From assembly GCA_934096755.1 (NCBI GenBank), contig CAKOMU010000020.1, forward strand, positions 1-18,997: a stretch of DNA of 18,997 nt, read 5' to 3'. Below are positions 1-7,959 of the stretch, in pieces. The first letter of the stretch is position 1. The number at the start of each line of letters is the position of its first letter. Both the position numbers and the translations under genes were made by a program. This stretch comes from an uncultured Bacilli bacterium (GTDB lineage Bacteria; Bacillota_I; Bacilli_A; RF39; UBA660). Below the pieces are notes generated by a model that did not search any database, was not told where the DNA came from, and worked only from the letters and a program-made list of their open reading frames with translations.

Positions 1-143
1 ATTTTAAAACTAATGGCTTCGAATGGCAAACCTAAAATTTGACAGACTGTTTTAGCTAAACACTTTTGACCAATTTTAGATGAATACAATTTTTTAACGA
101 CATCATCACGCATAAACATTTCTCTTGTTTTTACTTTTGGCAT
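1..143 (-). CDS. 5' end of possible PD-(D/E)XK (Rpn-type) nuclease/transposase-family protein
   Basis: This is a partial gene; only the first 47 codons are inside the window and it continues past the left edge. The ATG follows a strong ribosome binding site (GGAGGT, 148-153) at normal spacing. The visible N-terminus starts MPKVKTREMF, then reads DDVVKKLYSSKIGQ, and later QILGLPFEAI. The pattern 'V.K..YSS..G......V...LG' resembles the start of PD-(D/E)XK/Rpn-family putative transposases common in gut Firmicutes. No catalytic residues are visible because those would lie further downstream. Family assignment is from memory of the pattern and is uncertain; existence of the gene is well supported by the start region. 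Confidence 0.45.
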   Translation of the reverse strand, partial: MPKVKTREMFMRDDVVKKLYSSKIGQKCLAKTVCQILGLPFEAISFK

Positions 144-166
144 ATTTACCTCCCTTCAAGGACGTT

Positions 167-194
167 ATTATAAAGGAAGTTTTTTAGGATACAA
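167..194 (-). promoter_or_regulatory. Possible promoter for the left-edge gene
   Basis: On the minus strand a perfect TATAAT (167-172) lies 24 bases before the ATG. A weak -35 (TTGTAT, 189-194) sits at a 16-base spacing. A better -35 (TTGACA, 211-216) has no good -10 at the right distance. The -10 is convincing; the -35 is not. Confidence 0.4.
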
Positions 195-233
195 GAGATT
201 CGACAAAGCTTGTCAAAACTTTTTTAAACCAAA

Positions 234-262
234 TAAAAAAACTTTAAGATTCAATCTTAAAA
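234..262 (-). terminator. Intrinsic terminator after the acidic membrane protein gene
   Basis: On the minus strand an 8-bp stem (TTTAAGAT / ATCTTAAA, loop TGA) is followed by a run of seven T. The stem overlaps the TAA stop codon of the gene at 257-1102. It is AT-rich but has the stem plus U-tract of a Rho-independent terminator. Confidence 0.6.
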
Positions 263-1102
263 TTTTAAGTGATAAGTTTCACCTTCAACTTCGTTTAAAA
301 TAGCTTTAGGTGGTTCTTCTTTTTTTAAAGAAGGCAATTCCATATCTTCATCATCATCGTCTTCAATAGTGAATAGTTTACTATTTGAGTTCACATTTAC
401 TGTTGGCTCACTTACAACAGTTGTTTTTTCTTCTTCATTATGAGTATTTATTTCATCTTTTTTATTTACATAAACGGAACTAAATACTTGACTAGGTTTA
501 AATACTTTTTCTTCCTTTGGTTCTTCTTTTACTTCGTCTTTAATTTTAGGTAATTCTATTTGATCAAACTCATTTTTAATTTTATCTAAACTACTTAAAT
601 CAATGTTAATGTCTTCATCATCATCAATTAACGGAGCATTTTTTAATTCTTCCAAAGTTATTGGTTTACTTTCTTCTTCATTATCTTTATGATTATTAGT
701 AACTGCTATTGGCGGTATATCTAATGTTTCATTTTCTTCTACTACTGAAAGTTTAGGAGTAATGTCAGTAACATGAACTGTTTCATCAATAGTTTGTGGT
801 TTTTCAATAGTATTAGTTGAAGTCATTACATTAGTATCAGGAAGTGGTATATCTTCTTTTACTGGTCCTAAATTTTCTTCTACTGCACTCTTAGTTACTT
901 CTACTGGAGTCGCAGGTGCTGGTTCTTCCTTAAATGTATTTTCTAATTCTATCTTTTGCAATCTTCTTGTTTCTTCCAATTTTTGATCTTTTTTGCCAAA
1001 GAATAATACTACTACAAATAAAATAATAAGTATTACAAGAGCAATAGTTAAATACATTGTAAAATGATCATTTTTATATAGTTCATATATGAAGTCCATC
1101 AT
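257..1102 (-). CDS. Single-pass membrane protein with long acidic cytoplasmic tail (ZipA-like topology)
   Basis: Not assigned to a known family. The 281-residue product has about 15 N-terminal residues and then one strong transmembrane helix (about 17-35). A positively charged stretch follows (GKKDQK, then RRLQK), which by the positive-inside rule puts the rest of the protein in the cytoplasm. Residues 50-270 are low-complexity and very rich in Glu, Asp, Lys, Pro and Thr, with two acidic patches (DDDEDINIDL and EDDDDEDMELP); this looks intrinsically disordered. The overall layout (N-out, one helix, disordered charged tail) recalls division or envelope anchors such as ZipA, but no C-terminal globular domain is recognisable. 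The start is supported by an AGAGGTG ribosome binding site 8 bases upstream. The gene has its own promoter and terminator, so it is probably a separate unit from the surface-protein array upstream. Confidence 0.85.
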   Translation of the reverse strand: MMDFIYELYKNDHFTMYLTIALVILIILFVVVLFFGKKDQKLEETRRLQKIELENTFKEEPAPATPVEVTKSAVEENLGPVKEDIPLPDTNVMTSTNTIEKPQTIDETVHVTDITPKLSVVEENETLDIPPIAVTNNHKDNEEESKPITLEELKNAPLIDDDEDINIDLSSLDKIKNEFDQIELPKIKDEVKEEPKEEKVFKPSQVFSSVYVNKKDEINTHNEEEKTTVVSEPTVNVNSNSKLFTIEDDDDEDMELPSLKKEEPPKAILNEVEGETYHLKF

Positions 1103-1132
1103 ATTTTATACACCTCTTTATTCTATATTTAA

Positions 1133-1161
1133 ATTCTATCAAAATATGCCTAAAATGTAAA
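1133..1161 (-). promoter_or_regulatory. Sigma-A-type promoter of the acidic membrane protein gene
   Basis: On the minus strand TTTACA (1156-1161) and TAGAAT (1133-1138) are separated by exactly 17 bases, each matching 5 of 6 consensus positions. The -10 lies about 30 bases before the ATG at 1102. Confidence 0.65.
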
Positions 1162-1222
1162 CTGTTTTTGTAAAATTTAGTGTCTAACTACGGTAAATAT
1201 AACCGTTTTGTCATATTTTAAT

Positions 1223-2854
1223 TTATTCAAGGATTATTGGTGAAGATTTTGTGCCAATTCCGCTTAAATAGTTAACGTTAGTATTAAGGTAAAAAACTGG
1301 TCTAACTGCAGCTAAACCGCCTAGTATTTTTGAATAAACTACTCCTTGAGTAATTCCGCCACCGCTATCTAAAACATTTGCCATATAATCTGTATTTGCA
1401 GTGCTTTCTGTTACATATTGTGGTGTCAATGTCCATTCATAAAGCCCTGTATACATCCAATTTACCGATGTTACTGTTGAATCACTATATCCCCAAATTC
1501 CTAATTTTTTAGTCCAAGCACTTGAGGACGCGGCATATCCGTAATCACTTACATACATTAATCCTATTTTGGCATTATATGTCGTATTTTCCGCAGGACT
1601 TGTTATTTCATTTTGATATACTACAGAAGCAGTCACTTGTGATATATTTTCGTAAGTATTGCCTCCTATTTTCCATGCGTGCGTTGCTATTTTATTTGCC
1701 CATGTTGATCCTATATTATCTAAATAATTGGTATTCAAATTAATTGAGTTTAATTTACTTTCATACCAAGAATTAGTATTAGTAGAATTATAATGATAAA
1801 CTCCAATTTGTGTTGTGGAATTACTTGCTTTATTTGTCCCAGAACAATAAGATGTATTTTCATCATTTTCGCAATTATAGTAAGTTGTAGAATATTCACC
1901 ATTCGTGCCTATTAGTGAAGTTTTTGCATAATCGTATTTGATTAATTTTACTTGATCATTAAACACACCGATTATTCTATATAAATTATCTGTTGGGCAC
2001 GTCCCATCAGTTGAGTCATAACCAAAACAAACAAAATTATTGGTTGTATCACTCGAACCGGCATATCGATATGAGCCATCACCTGCTCCATTAGTTAATG
2101 TACTGTCATGTAAATACAAATTTTTGCTACCTTGAATTCCAGTATATTGGATTTTAACGCAGTTACTTAAAGTTTGATCAATACATAAATCGGCTAATGT
2201 AAGTTCTTTTTCATCTTGTTGAATAATTACATTAGCTTTTAAACTCTTTTTTTGATTTTCTAACTGATTGCTATCAAGATTAATAAAAGTAACCTTAAAC
2301 GTCCAATTATGTGTTGTATAATTTGTACTTGAATTAGATGTAATGTCATAATTAGCAGCTATATTTTTTAATCCTTTTGCTGTTGTAATATCAAAACCTT
2401 TTACAGTAGTACCATCGGCATTAGTCGCTGTTACATAAGATAAACCATTAATGCTTGTTACATCAGTCCCATTTGGATCTGTTATACTCAAAACTATTTC
2501 AGGCTTTTTATCGCTTGTAGTATAAACATAATTATTAGAAGTGATATCGAAATATACATAATAATTATAGCTAGCAGTATTTTTGGTACTATTGGCTCGT
2601 AGTTTAGCAGAAGCGATGGCACTATCACTTAAATTACCACTGCCACTAGCAAAATTGTCTTGATTAATAGATAGTGAAATATCTTTACTAACATTGAATT
2701 GTAAATTATCTAATTTACCTGTAGATAAATTAGCATCTTTATAAGCATTTTTATTACTTCTAACTGTTAAATATGCAAATGTTATACCTATAGCTAATAC
2801 TAACAATATTACAAAAATTACAGTATACCTTTTCTTATTATTTTTATTATCCAT
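1223..2854 (-). CDS. Exported surface/matrix protein, SipW-type signal, paralog 4 of a tandem array
   Basis: 543 residues. A basic N-tail (KNNKKR) leads into a hydrophobic helix (about 10-29) ending in a FAYLTVRSNK-type motif, then a TasA/camelysin-like stretch ending TGKLDNLQFNV. This resembles SipW-dependent signal peptides, where an AYF-type motif precedes a 'GTLDL'-like strand. Residues about 45-215 form the N-domain shared with its three neighbours (YTTSDKKPEI, then DPNG, KGFDITT, and a W-F-KVTF strand). From about residue 220 a second domain begins, with YRYAGSSDTTNNF, a Cys pair (CFGYDSTDGTC), YRIIGVF, an Ala-Trp-rich centre and a 'VRPVFYLN...SGIGTKSSP' style end. There is no LPXTG motif and no C-terminal membrane helix, so it is probably secreted or matrix-associated. 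The start has a GGAG site 9 bases upstream. Last gene of the operon; 17 bases separate it from the preceding gene. Function is inferred only. Confidence 0.85.
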   Translation of the reverse strand: MDNKNNKKRYTVIFVILLVLAIGITFAYLTVRSNKNAYKDANLSTGKLDNLQFNVSKDISLSINQDNFASGSGNLSDSAIASAKLRANSTKNTASYNYYVYFDITSNNYVYTTSDKKPEIVLSITDPNGTDVTSINGLSYVTATNADGTTVKGFDITTAKGLKNIAANYDITSNSSTNYTTHNWTFKVTFINLDSNQLENQKKSLKANVIIQQDEKELTLADLCIDQTLSNCVKIQYTGIQGSKNLYLHDSTLTNGAGDGSYRYAGSSDTTNNFVCFGYDSTDGTCPTDNLYRIIGVFNDQVKLIKYDYAKTSLIGTNGEYSTTYYNCENDENTSYCSGTNKASNSTTQIGVYHYNSTNTNSWYESKLNSINLNTNYLDNIGSTWANKIATHAWKIGGNTYENISQVTASVVYQNEITSPAENTTYNAKIGLMYVSDYGYAASSSAWTKKLGIWGYSDSTVTSVNWMYTGLYEWTLTPQYVTESTANTDYMANVLDSGGGITQGVVYSKILGGLAAVRPVFYLNTNVNYLSGIGTKSSPIILE

Positions 2855-2871
2855 CTTTATTTCTCCATTTC

Positions 2872-4305
2872 TTAATCCAAAACTATTAAGTATGGACTAT
2901 TTACACTGCCATCTCCGCTTTTATATTTAACATTATTATTTAAGTAAAACGTTTCTCTAATCTGTGCTGACAAACTTGTATTAGCACTTCCAATAGATCC
3001 AGTGCTTGCTATCAATAGTCCACCACTGGAAGCTTGTGGTGTTATTATCCATTGATATCCACTATTAAATATCCAATTATTATTTAAAATGTCTTTATTT
3101 TGTGAATAATTATTAATATTGGTTGTCCAAGCACTTGGCAATGCCGCGTATGCATATTCACTTACATATGGCAAACCTAATTTAGCATTATATATCAAAT
3201 TGGTTTTTGGATTTTTTATTTCGTTATTGTAACACGTTTGTGCAGTAACTGGTGCAACATCTGCATATTCTTTCCCACTTACCTGCCAAGCAGCGTTATA
3301 AATTAAATTTTGCCATTTTTTGAAACCTACTATCACACTATCACTTGATCCGTTTAAATACTTATTAATTGATGATGTTTCCCAAACGTTTGAATTACTA
3401 CTATCCCAGGGAAAGCTATAACTAGATGTGTTAGCAATTAATTTAACTTTATCATCAAAAACCCCAATTATCCTATATGTAGTACTTGCATTACAGCTGT
3501 CTGTGTATCCAAAACAAGCATAATTACTAGTTGTATCACTTGAACCAGCATAGCGATAAGAATTATCATTTGCACCATTTGCTAAAGTTGAATCATGATA
3601 ATATAAATTATTAGTACCTTGTATTCCATAATATTGTGCTTTAATATGATCAGCTAGTACTGCATATTCTCGAATAGTTATTTCAGCATTTAACGTATGT
3701 TCTTCGTTTTCTCCTTGATCACTATCTAGATTTATATAAGTAACTTTAAAAGTCCAATCCTGATTAGTATAATTAGTACTTGAATTAGATCTAATTTCAT
3801 AATTACTAACTATTTCTTTTAATCCAGTGGCCGTTGTAATATCAAAGCCTTTAGTAATAGTTCCATCTGCTGCTGTAACAGTGACATATTGAAGGCTATT
3901 TATAGATGTTATGTCTTGACCATTTGGATCTTTTATAGTTAAAATAATTTCCGGTTTTTGTTCAGTAGTCGTATAAATATAATTATTACTTTTGATATTA
4001 AAAGACAAATAATAATCTCTACTAGCTGTATTAGTTTTGGAATTAGCTCTTAATTTAGCACTAGCAATGGCTGTATCATCGACATTACTTCCACCATTTG
4101 CTAAGTTAAATTGATTAATAGAAATATTGATTTCTTTATCAACACTAAATTGTAAATCATCAAGTAATTTGGCAGTTACATTAGCATTACTACTAGCACT
4201 TTTATTACTTTGAGCAATGACATAAGCAAAAGTAGCTCCTACAACAAGTAGCAAAAAAACTATAATTATTATCAATACTTTACTTTTGTTTTTTTGAATG
4301 TTCAT
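2872..4305 (-). CDS. Exported surface/matrix protein, SipW-type signal, paralog 3 of a tandem array
   Basis: 477 residues, with the same architecture as its neighbours. A basic start (NIQKNKSK) precedes a hydrophobic helix (about 9-28) ending in TFAYVIAQSNK. The TasA/camelysin-like N-domain runs to about residue 210 and carries the array's hallmark YTT..QKPEI, KDPNG, KGFDITTATGL and W-F-KVTY motifs. The C-terminal domain begins near AQYYGIQGTNNLYYHDSTL and keeps YRYAGSSDTTSN, a short Cys loop (CFGYTDSC), YRIIGVFDDKVKLI, and a final 'FYLNNNVKYKSGDGS' segment. Its central part is shorter than in the other two long paralogs and has diverged. It starts behind an ideal AGGAGGT site; 21 bases separate it from the upstream gene. 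No anchoring motif is seen. Confidence 0.85.
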   Translation of the reverse strand: MNIQKNKSKVLIIIIVFLLLVVGATFAYVIAQSNKSASSNANVTAKLLDDLQFSVDKEINISINQFNLANGGSNVDDTAIASAKLRANSKTNTASRDYYLSFNIKSNNYIYTTTEQKPEIILTIKDPNGQDITSINSLQYVTVTAADGTITKGFDITTATGLKEIVSNYEIRSNSSTNYTNQDWTFKVTYINLDSDQGENEEHTLNAEITIREYAVLADHIKAQYYGIQGTNNLYYHDSTLANGANDNSYRYAGSSDTTSNYACFGYTDSCNASTTYRIIGVFDDKVKLIANTSSYSFPWDSSNSNVWETSSINKYLNGSSDSVIVGFKKWQNLIYNAAWQVSGKEYADVAPVTAQTCYNNEIKNPKTNLIYNAKLGLPYVSEYAYAALPSAWTTNINNYSQNKDILNNNWIFNSGYQWIITPQASSGGLLIASTGSIGSANTSLSAQIRETFYLNNNVKYKSGDGSVNSPYLIVLD

Positions 4306-4326
4306 ATTTACCTCCTGGTTTTTCTA

Positions 4327-5931
4327 TTAAATTGAAAGACGATATGGATTTGCCTTAGTACCATCGCCACTTTTATAATTAACATTTTGGTATAAGTAAA
4401 AAGTTGGTCTAACTGGCACAACTTCCATATCCGCCTCAATGTTAGCCACATAACCATAAATTGCCACAGCAAATACAGTATTATTAGTGACTAATTCTGG
4501 TGTTATAGTCCACTCATATACTCCTAAAAACATCGAATTATTGTTGGTTGCATCAGTATTTCCTTCATGATTACTATATCCAACCAAACTTTTTGACCAA
4601 TTATTTGCAGATGCAGCATAACCATAATCACTAGCATACATAAGTCCTATTTTAGCCGAAAATATTTTCGATTTAGCTGGACTTATTATTTCGTTTTTAT
4701 ATACTTCTTTTATATTTGCTGTCTTCATAATATTATCACTATTATTTCCACCAACTTGCCAATCAGTAACAGCAATCATATTACTCCATTTTGCACCAAT
4801 ATTATTAAGATAATTAGTATTTAAATTTACTGTATTTAATAAACTTGTACTCCACTCGTTTGAACCATCTCCATTATTAATTTTAGTATCATTTTGCTTA
4901 TTCCAAAAATAAGTATTGACTGAGGATAATTCACCTTTATAATATTCACCATATGCATCCGCTAGATGCTCAGTACTATAATTGCCATTAGTTCCTAGCA
5001 ATGATTTAGTAGCATAATCCGCTGAAATTAATTTAATCTTATTATCAAACACTCCAATTATTCGATACAAATTATTATATGGACACACACTACTATCACT
5101 ACCAAAACAAACAAAGTTATTGGTTGTATCGCTACTACCTGCATACCTATATGATCCATCATTAGCACCATTTTCTAACGTACTATTATGTAAATATAAG
5201 TTATTTGTCCCTTGGGTTCCTGTATATAGTGATTTGACATAGTCTGCTAAAGTATTACTAAATGGATCTTCTTGTATAATTATTTTACCATTTAGAGAAT
5301 GACTTTGGTTATTTGATTGATCTTCATTAAGATTTACCACTGTAACTTTTATAGTCCAATTATCAACTTTATAACTAGTACTAGAATTAGATGTAATTTT
5401 ATAATCACTTGCAATAGTTTTTAAACCTGTGGCCGTAGTTATATCAAATCCTTTGATAATGGTTCCATTTGCATCTGTGACGCTGACATAATTTAGTCCA
5501 TCAATTGTAGTTACTTCTTGTCCAGTAGGATCTGTAACAGATAATATGATTTCTGGTTTTGAATCACTAGTTGTATAAATATAATTATTACTAGAAATAT
5601 TAAAATAAACATAATATCCATAAGTGGCAGTATTTTTAGTACTGTTAGCTTTTAATTTTGCTGTTGCAACAGCAGTATCACTTAAATTACCTTGATTAAC
5701 ACCAAAATTAAATTGGTCAATAGCAACACTAATATCTTTGTCAACACTAAATTGTAAATCATCTAAAGTATCCGCTGTAATATTAACATCTGCTTGATCA
5801 CCTTTATTGGATTGAGCTGCAAAATAAGCATATGTCACACCTACAGCAATAACAAGAATTAAAGCTACTATTAGAAGTATTAATTTCTTTTTAGGTTCTT
5901 TACTATTTTGTTTTGTTTCTTTTTCATTCAT
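4327..5931 (-). CDS. Exported surface/matrix protein, SipW-type signal, paralog 2 of a tandem array
   Basis: 534 residues. A longer polar, basic N-tail (ending KEPKKK) leads to a hydrophobic helix (about 16-33) and the motif VTYAYFAAQSNKGD. This is the closest of the four to a SipW-dependent signal with AYF. The following ADTLDDLQFSV strand matches the TasA/camelysin 'GTLDL' position. The N-domain (about 45-220) and the C-domain (about 225-534) follow the array pattern, including YRYAGSSDTTNNF, the Cys loop CFGSDSSVC, NLYRIIGVFDNKIKLI, KIGLMYASDYGYAA and VRPTFYLYQNVNYKSGDGTK. The start has a GGAGGT site at correct spacing. The gene is 14 bases downstream of the short paralog and clearly co-transcribed. 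Expected location is outside the membrane; role in matrix or adhesion is inference. Confidence 0.85.
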   Translation of the reverse strand: MNEKETKQNSKEPKKKLILLIVALILVIAVGVTYAYFAAQSNKGDQADVNITADTLDDLQFSVDKDISVAIDQFNFGVNQGNLSDTAVATAKLKANSTKNTATYGYYVYFNISSNNYIYTTSDSKPEIILSVTDPTGQEVTTIDGLNYVSVTDANGTIIKGFDITTATGLKTIASDYKITSNSSTSYKVDNWTIKVTVVNLNEDQSNNQSHSLNGKIIIQEDPFSNTLADYVKSLYTGTQGTNNLYLHNSTLENGANDGSYRYAGSSDTTNNFVCFGSDSSVCPYNNLYRIIGVFDNKIKLISADYATKSLLGTNGNYSTEHLADAYGEYYKGELSSVNTYFWNKQNDTKINNGDGSNEWSTSLLNTVNLNTNYLNNIGAKWSNMIAVTDWQVGGNNSDNIMKTANIKEVYKNEIISPAKSKIFSAKIGLMYASDYGYAASANNWSKSLVGYSNHEGNTDATNNNSMFLGVYEWTITPELVTNNTVFAVAIYGYVANIEADMEVVPVRPTFYLYQNVNYKSGDGTKANPYRLSI

Positions 5932-5945
5932 TTAATGTACCTCCA

Positions 5946-6599
5946 TCATCGTTTTGTATTGTATTGATCTTTTTGAATCATTATTTGAGCGTTAAGAGTT
6001 TTATCTTCATTATCGATTTGATTAGTAGCTAAATTAATAAACGTTACTTTAAAATTCCAAGTTTGATTAGTATAATTTGTACTAGAATTAGATGTAATTT
6101 CATAATTACTGGCAATAGTTTGAAGACCTGTTTTAGTAGTGATATCAAAGCCTTTAACTATTGTTCCATCTGCATTAGTAGCACTGACATAGTTTAACCC
6201 ATCAATACTAGTAACTTCTATTCCATTAGGATTCGTTATAGTCAAAATGATTTCAGGCTTAGAATCACTAGTTGTGTAAACAAAATTATTGTTTAAAATA
6301 TTAAAATAAACGTAATAATTATAGGTTGCCGTATTCTTAGAACTATTTGCTCTTAAAGAAGCCGTAGCTGTTGCATTATCACTTAAATTACCACTACCAC
6401 TAGCAAAATTAAATTGATCTGCCGCTAAACTAATTTGTTTATCAACGGAAAATTGAAAATTATCTAGTCGGTCAGCAGATACATTTACATCCTTTTGATC
6501 TCCTTTATTACTTTGTGCTGCTAAATAAGCAAAAGTAACTCCAATCGCTACTACTAAAATTAGTAAACCACTTAATAAAAAAATTCTTTTTCTTTCCAT
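5946..6599 (-). CDS. Short exported paralog with only the TasA/camelysin-like domain (first gene of array)
   Basis: The ATG at 6597-6599 is chosen over an in-frame TTG at 6621-6623. The promoter -10 box occupies 6626-6631, so a transcript beginning about 7 bases downstream would not include the TTG. A GGGGA site lies 9 bases before the ATG. The 217-residue product starts MERKRIFLL, has a hydrophobic helix (about 5-22) ending VTFAYLAAQSNKGD, and then the N-domain of the array with SADRLDNFQFSV, YTTSDSKPEI, NPNGIEV and KGFDITTKTGL. It stops right after the IMIQKD strand, where the longer paralogs continue into their second domain. Only 14 bases separate it from the next gene, so no lost C-domain remains. 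Being promoter-proximal and single-domain, it could be the major subunit of an assembly decorated by the three longer proteins; this is inference. Confidence 0.85.
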   Translation of the reverse strand: MERKRIFLLSGLLILVVAIGVTFAYLAAQSNKGDQKDVNVSADRLDNFQFSVDKQISLAADQFNFASGSGNLSDNATATASLRANSSKNTATYNYYVYFNILNNNFVYTTSDSKPEIILTITNPNGIEVTSIDGLNYVSATNADGTIVKGFDITTKTGLQTIASNYEITSNSSTNYTNQTWNFKVTFINLATNQIDNEDKTLNAQIMIQKDQYNTKR

Positions 6600-6625
6600 A
6601 AAAAAATGTCCCCAATCATACAATA

Positions 6626-6655
6626 ATTATACAAATTGGAGACCTATTTTGTCAA
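6626..6655 (-). promoter_or_regulatory. Consensus promoter of the surface-protein array
   Basis: On the minus strand there is a perfect TTGACA (6650-6655) and a perfect TATAAT (6626-6631) with an 18-base spacer. The -35 lies within the last codons of the upstream metalloprotease gene. The predicted 5' leader is only about 20 bases, which fixes the start of the first array gene at 6599. Confidence 0.75.
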
Positions 6656-7822
6656 TATAATATTAGGATTTAAGTCATTGACGTTACTATTTAAAAAAAT
6701 ATGAAAAACTGGGTATTTGATAGCAATATGTTCGTAACTAACCGCTGTAGAGCTTAATATATCTGTTTTATCCCACCCTTTTATTAATTGTACCGATTCA
6801 AAAAATATTTGCCACATTCTTTTATATGTTTCATCATTAACTTCATTTTTATATAAATCATTTAAGAAAATAATAACGGTATGTAATTCTTCTTTAGTTA
6901 TTTTGTCATTATGTATTAAAACTAGTAAATCCTTTAAAACTATTTTTAAGATATCGTTATAAGCAACTTGATAATTGCTTTTGATACTATTATTAAAAGT
7001 ATAATTAATATTATAAAATATTTGATAATCATCGATATCTTGTAGGTTAAAAAAGTTATAAAAAGCAGTAAAATCTGTATTGAAAATAGCTTCATAATAT
7101 TGATCTAAACTCTTATTTTCTTTAAAACAAGCAGTAAGAAGTAAATAGTTTTCCTGTTTACGTTTATCTTCATAAGCATATGATTCAATATTAGCGTAAT
7201 TAATTAGTTGTGATTCCGCACTAGCTTCCATTAAATAAGCAAATGTAGGAGATTCTCCCAAAGAAGAATAATAAGCATTATTATTTAAACTAGTTGTTTG
7301 TCTTACATGATTAATTTCATGTGCTAAAACTTTTTGTAAATAATTGGCAGAAGAAATTTTCGATAAATCTAAGTAAATAGTATTAGTTTTGGGATGATAA
7401 AAGGCTATTTCTTGGTCAGGCAACGATTTACAGCGAATTGCTACACTTTTTAAATGATGTAAATCTTCATTGTAATCACTTGCTGCTAAAAAGGATAACT
7501 TCACACTTTGTTTTAATATTTGCAAAGCATCAGGATATAATTTAAAAAAGCTATTATCATAAATATTGCTTAACATTTGAATATTAGATAAACATTCATC
7601 TAAATTAACTTTCTCATATTTATTTACAGAATTACATTTAGTAAAATTAGTAAACAATTTAATTGTTTCCAAACTAGGATAATATTGTTCATAATTATAG
7701 TGATTACTTACTTGATGAAAAAACAAATCATAACGATCCATATTGTTTTCAAGTTGGTTCAAAGTATGATTATGACTATTAATCAAAGATAACAAAACTA
7801 TTACAAATGCAATTTTTTTCAT
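6644..7822 (-). CDS. Probable secreted zinc metalloprotease (HExxH, gluzincin type)
   Basis: The start at 7820-7822 is chosen because it follows a GGGG site and a perfect promoter whose -10 is at 7845-7850; further upstream in-frame starts overlap the promoter. The 392-residue product begins MKKIAFVIVLLSLI, a short signal-peptide-like segment without a lipobox Cys. The key motif is HEINH at about residues 168-172 (AHEINHVRQT), a zinc-binding HExxH preceded by a strand NTIYLDLS. About 30 residues later comes EASAES (about 199-204), which supplies a candidate third zinc ligand Glu, as in gluzincins. The remaining C-terminal 190 residues look helical with no known domain. No exact peptidase family is assigned. 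It lies between the calcium-repeat membrane protein gene and the surface array, so a role in processing exported proteins is possible but unproven. Confidence 0.75.
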   Translation of the reverse strand: MKKIAFVIVLLSLINSHNHTLNQLENNMDRYDLFFHQVSNHYNYEQYYPSLETIKLFTNFTKCNSVNKYEKVNLDECLSNIQMLSNIYDNSFFKLYPDALQILKQSVKLSFLAASDYNEDLHHLKSVAIRCKSLPDQEIAFYHPKTNTIYLDLSKISSANYLQKVLAHEINHVRQTTSLNNNAYYSSLGESPTFAYLMEASAESQLINYANIESYAYEDKRKQENYLLLTACFKENKSLDQYYEAIFNTDFTAFYNFFNLQDIDDYQIFYNINYTFNNSIKSNYQVAYNDILKIVLKDLLVLIHNDKITKEELHTVIIFLNDLYKNEVNDETYKRMWQIFFESVQLIKGWDKTDILSSTAVSYEHIAIKYPVFHIFLNSNVNDLNPNIILTK

Positions 7823-7844
7823 AGTAACCCCTTTTTTGTCCATT

Positions 7845-7873
7845 ATTATATTGAAAATTAATATAATAGTCAA
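7845..7873 (-). promoter_or_regulatory. Promoter of the metalloprotease gene
   Basis: TTGACT (7868-7873) and a perfect TATAAT (7845-7850) on the minus strand are separated by 17 bases. This lies just downstream of the terminator of the preceding operon, so the protease gene is an independent transcription unit. Confidence 0.7.
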
Positions 7874-7909
7874 CTATTAATTGCATATTTATTTGCTGAA
7901 AGTAATTAA

Positions 7910-7952
7910 TAAAAAAACTACTAGAAAAAACATATTTGTTAATTCTAATAGT
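7910..7952 (-). terminator. Intrinsic terminator of the McrB-like/DUF2357 operon
   Basis: On the minus strand an outer stem ACTATTAGAA / TTCTAGTAGT (one G-U pair) encloses a two-base mismatch and an inner stem AACA / TGTT with a four-base loop. Seven T follow. It lies just after the stop codon at 7960 and separates this operon from the protease promoter. Confidence 0.75.
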
Positions 7953-7959
7953 TAATCTA

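Noticed and set aside
1190..1206. Hairpin ACGGT/ACCGT after the last surface-array gene as its terminator
   Set aside because: The stem is only 5 bp and on the minus strand no T-run follows; the T-run is on the other strand, where there is no gene to terminate. Readthrough into the next gene is therefore possible.
1522..1743. Open reading frame on the plus strand inside the surface-protein gene
   Set aside because: It has no ribosome binding site and lies opposite a well-supported minus-strand gene; the same holds for the plus-strand frames at 8414-8650, 8795-9001, 9203-9745, 10606-10947, 11347-11664, 17314-17499 and 17904-18149 and the minus-strand frame at 13146-13370.
5932..5945. Short paralog being a frameshifted long paralog
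   Set aside because: Only 14 bases separate it from the next gene, so no remnant of a C-terminal domain exists to be rejoined.
5946..6623. TTG start at 6621-6623 for the short surface paralog
   Set aside because: It lies upstream of the likely transcription start set by the TATAAT at 6626-6631; the ATG at 6599 has a ribosome binding site and gives the same N-terminal layout as the paralogs.
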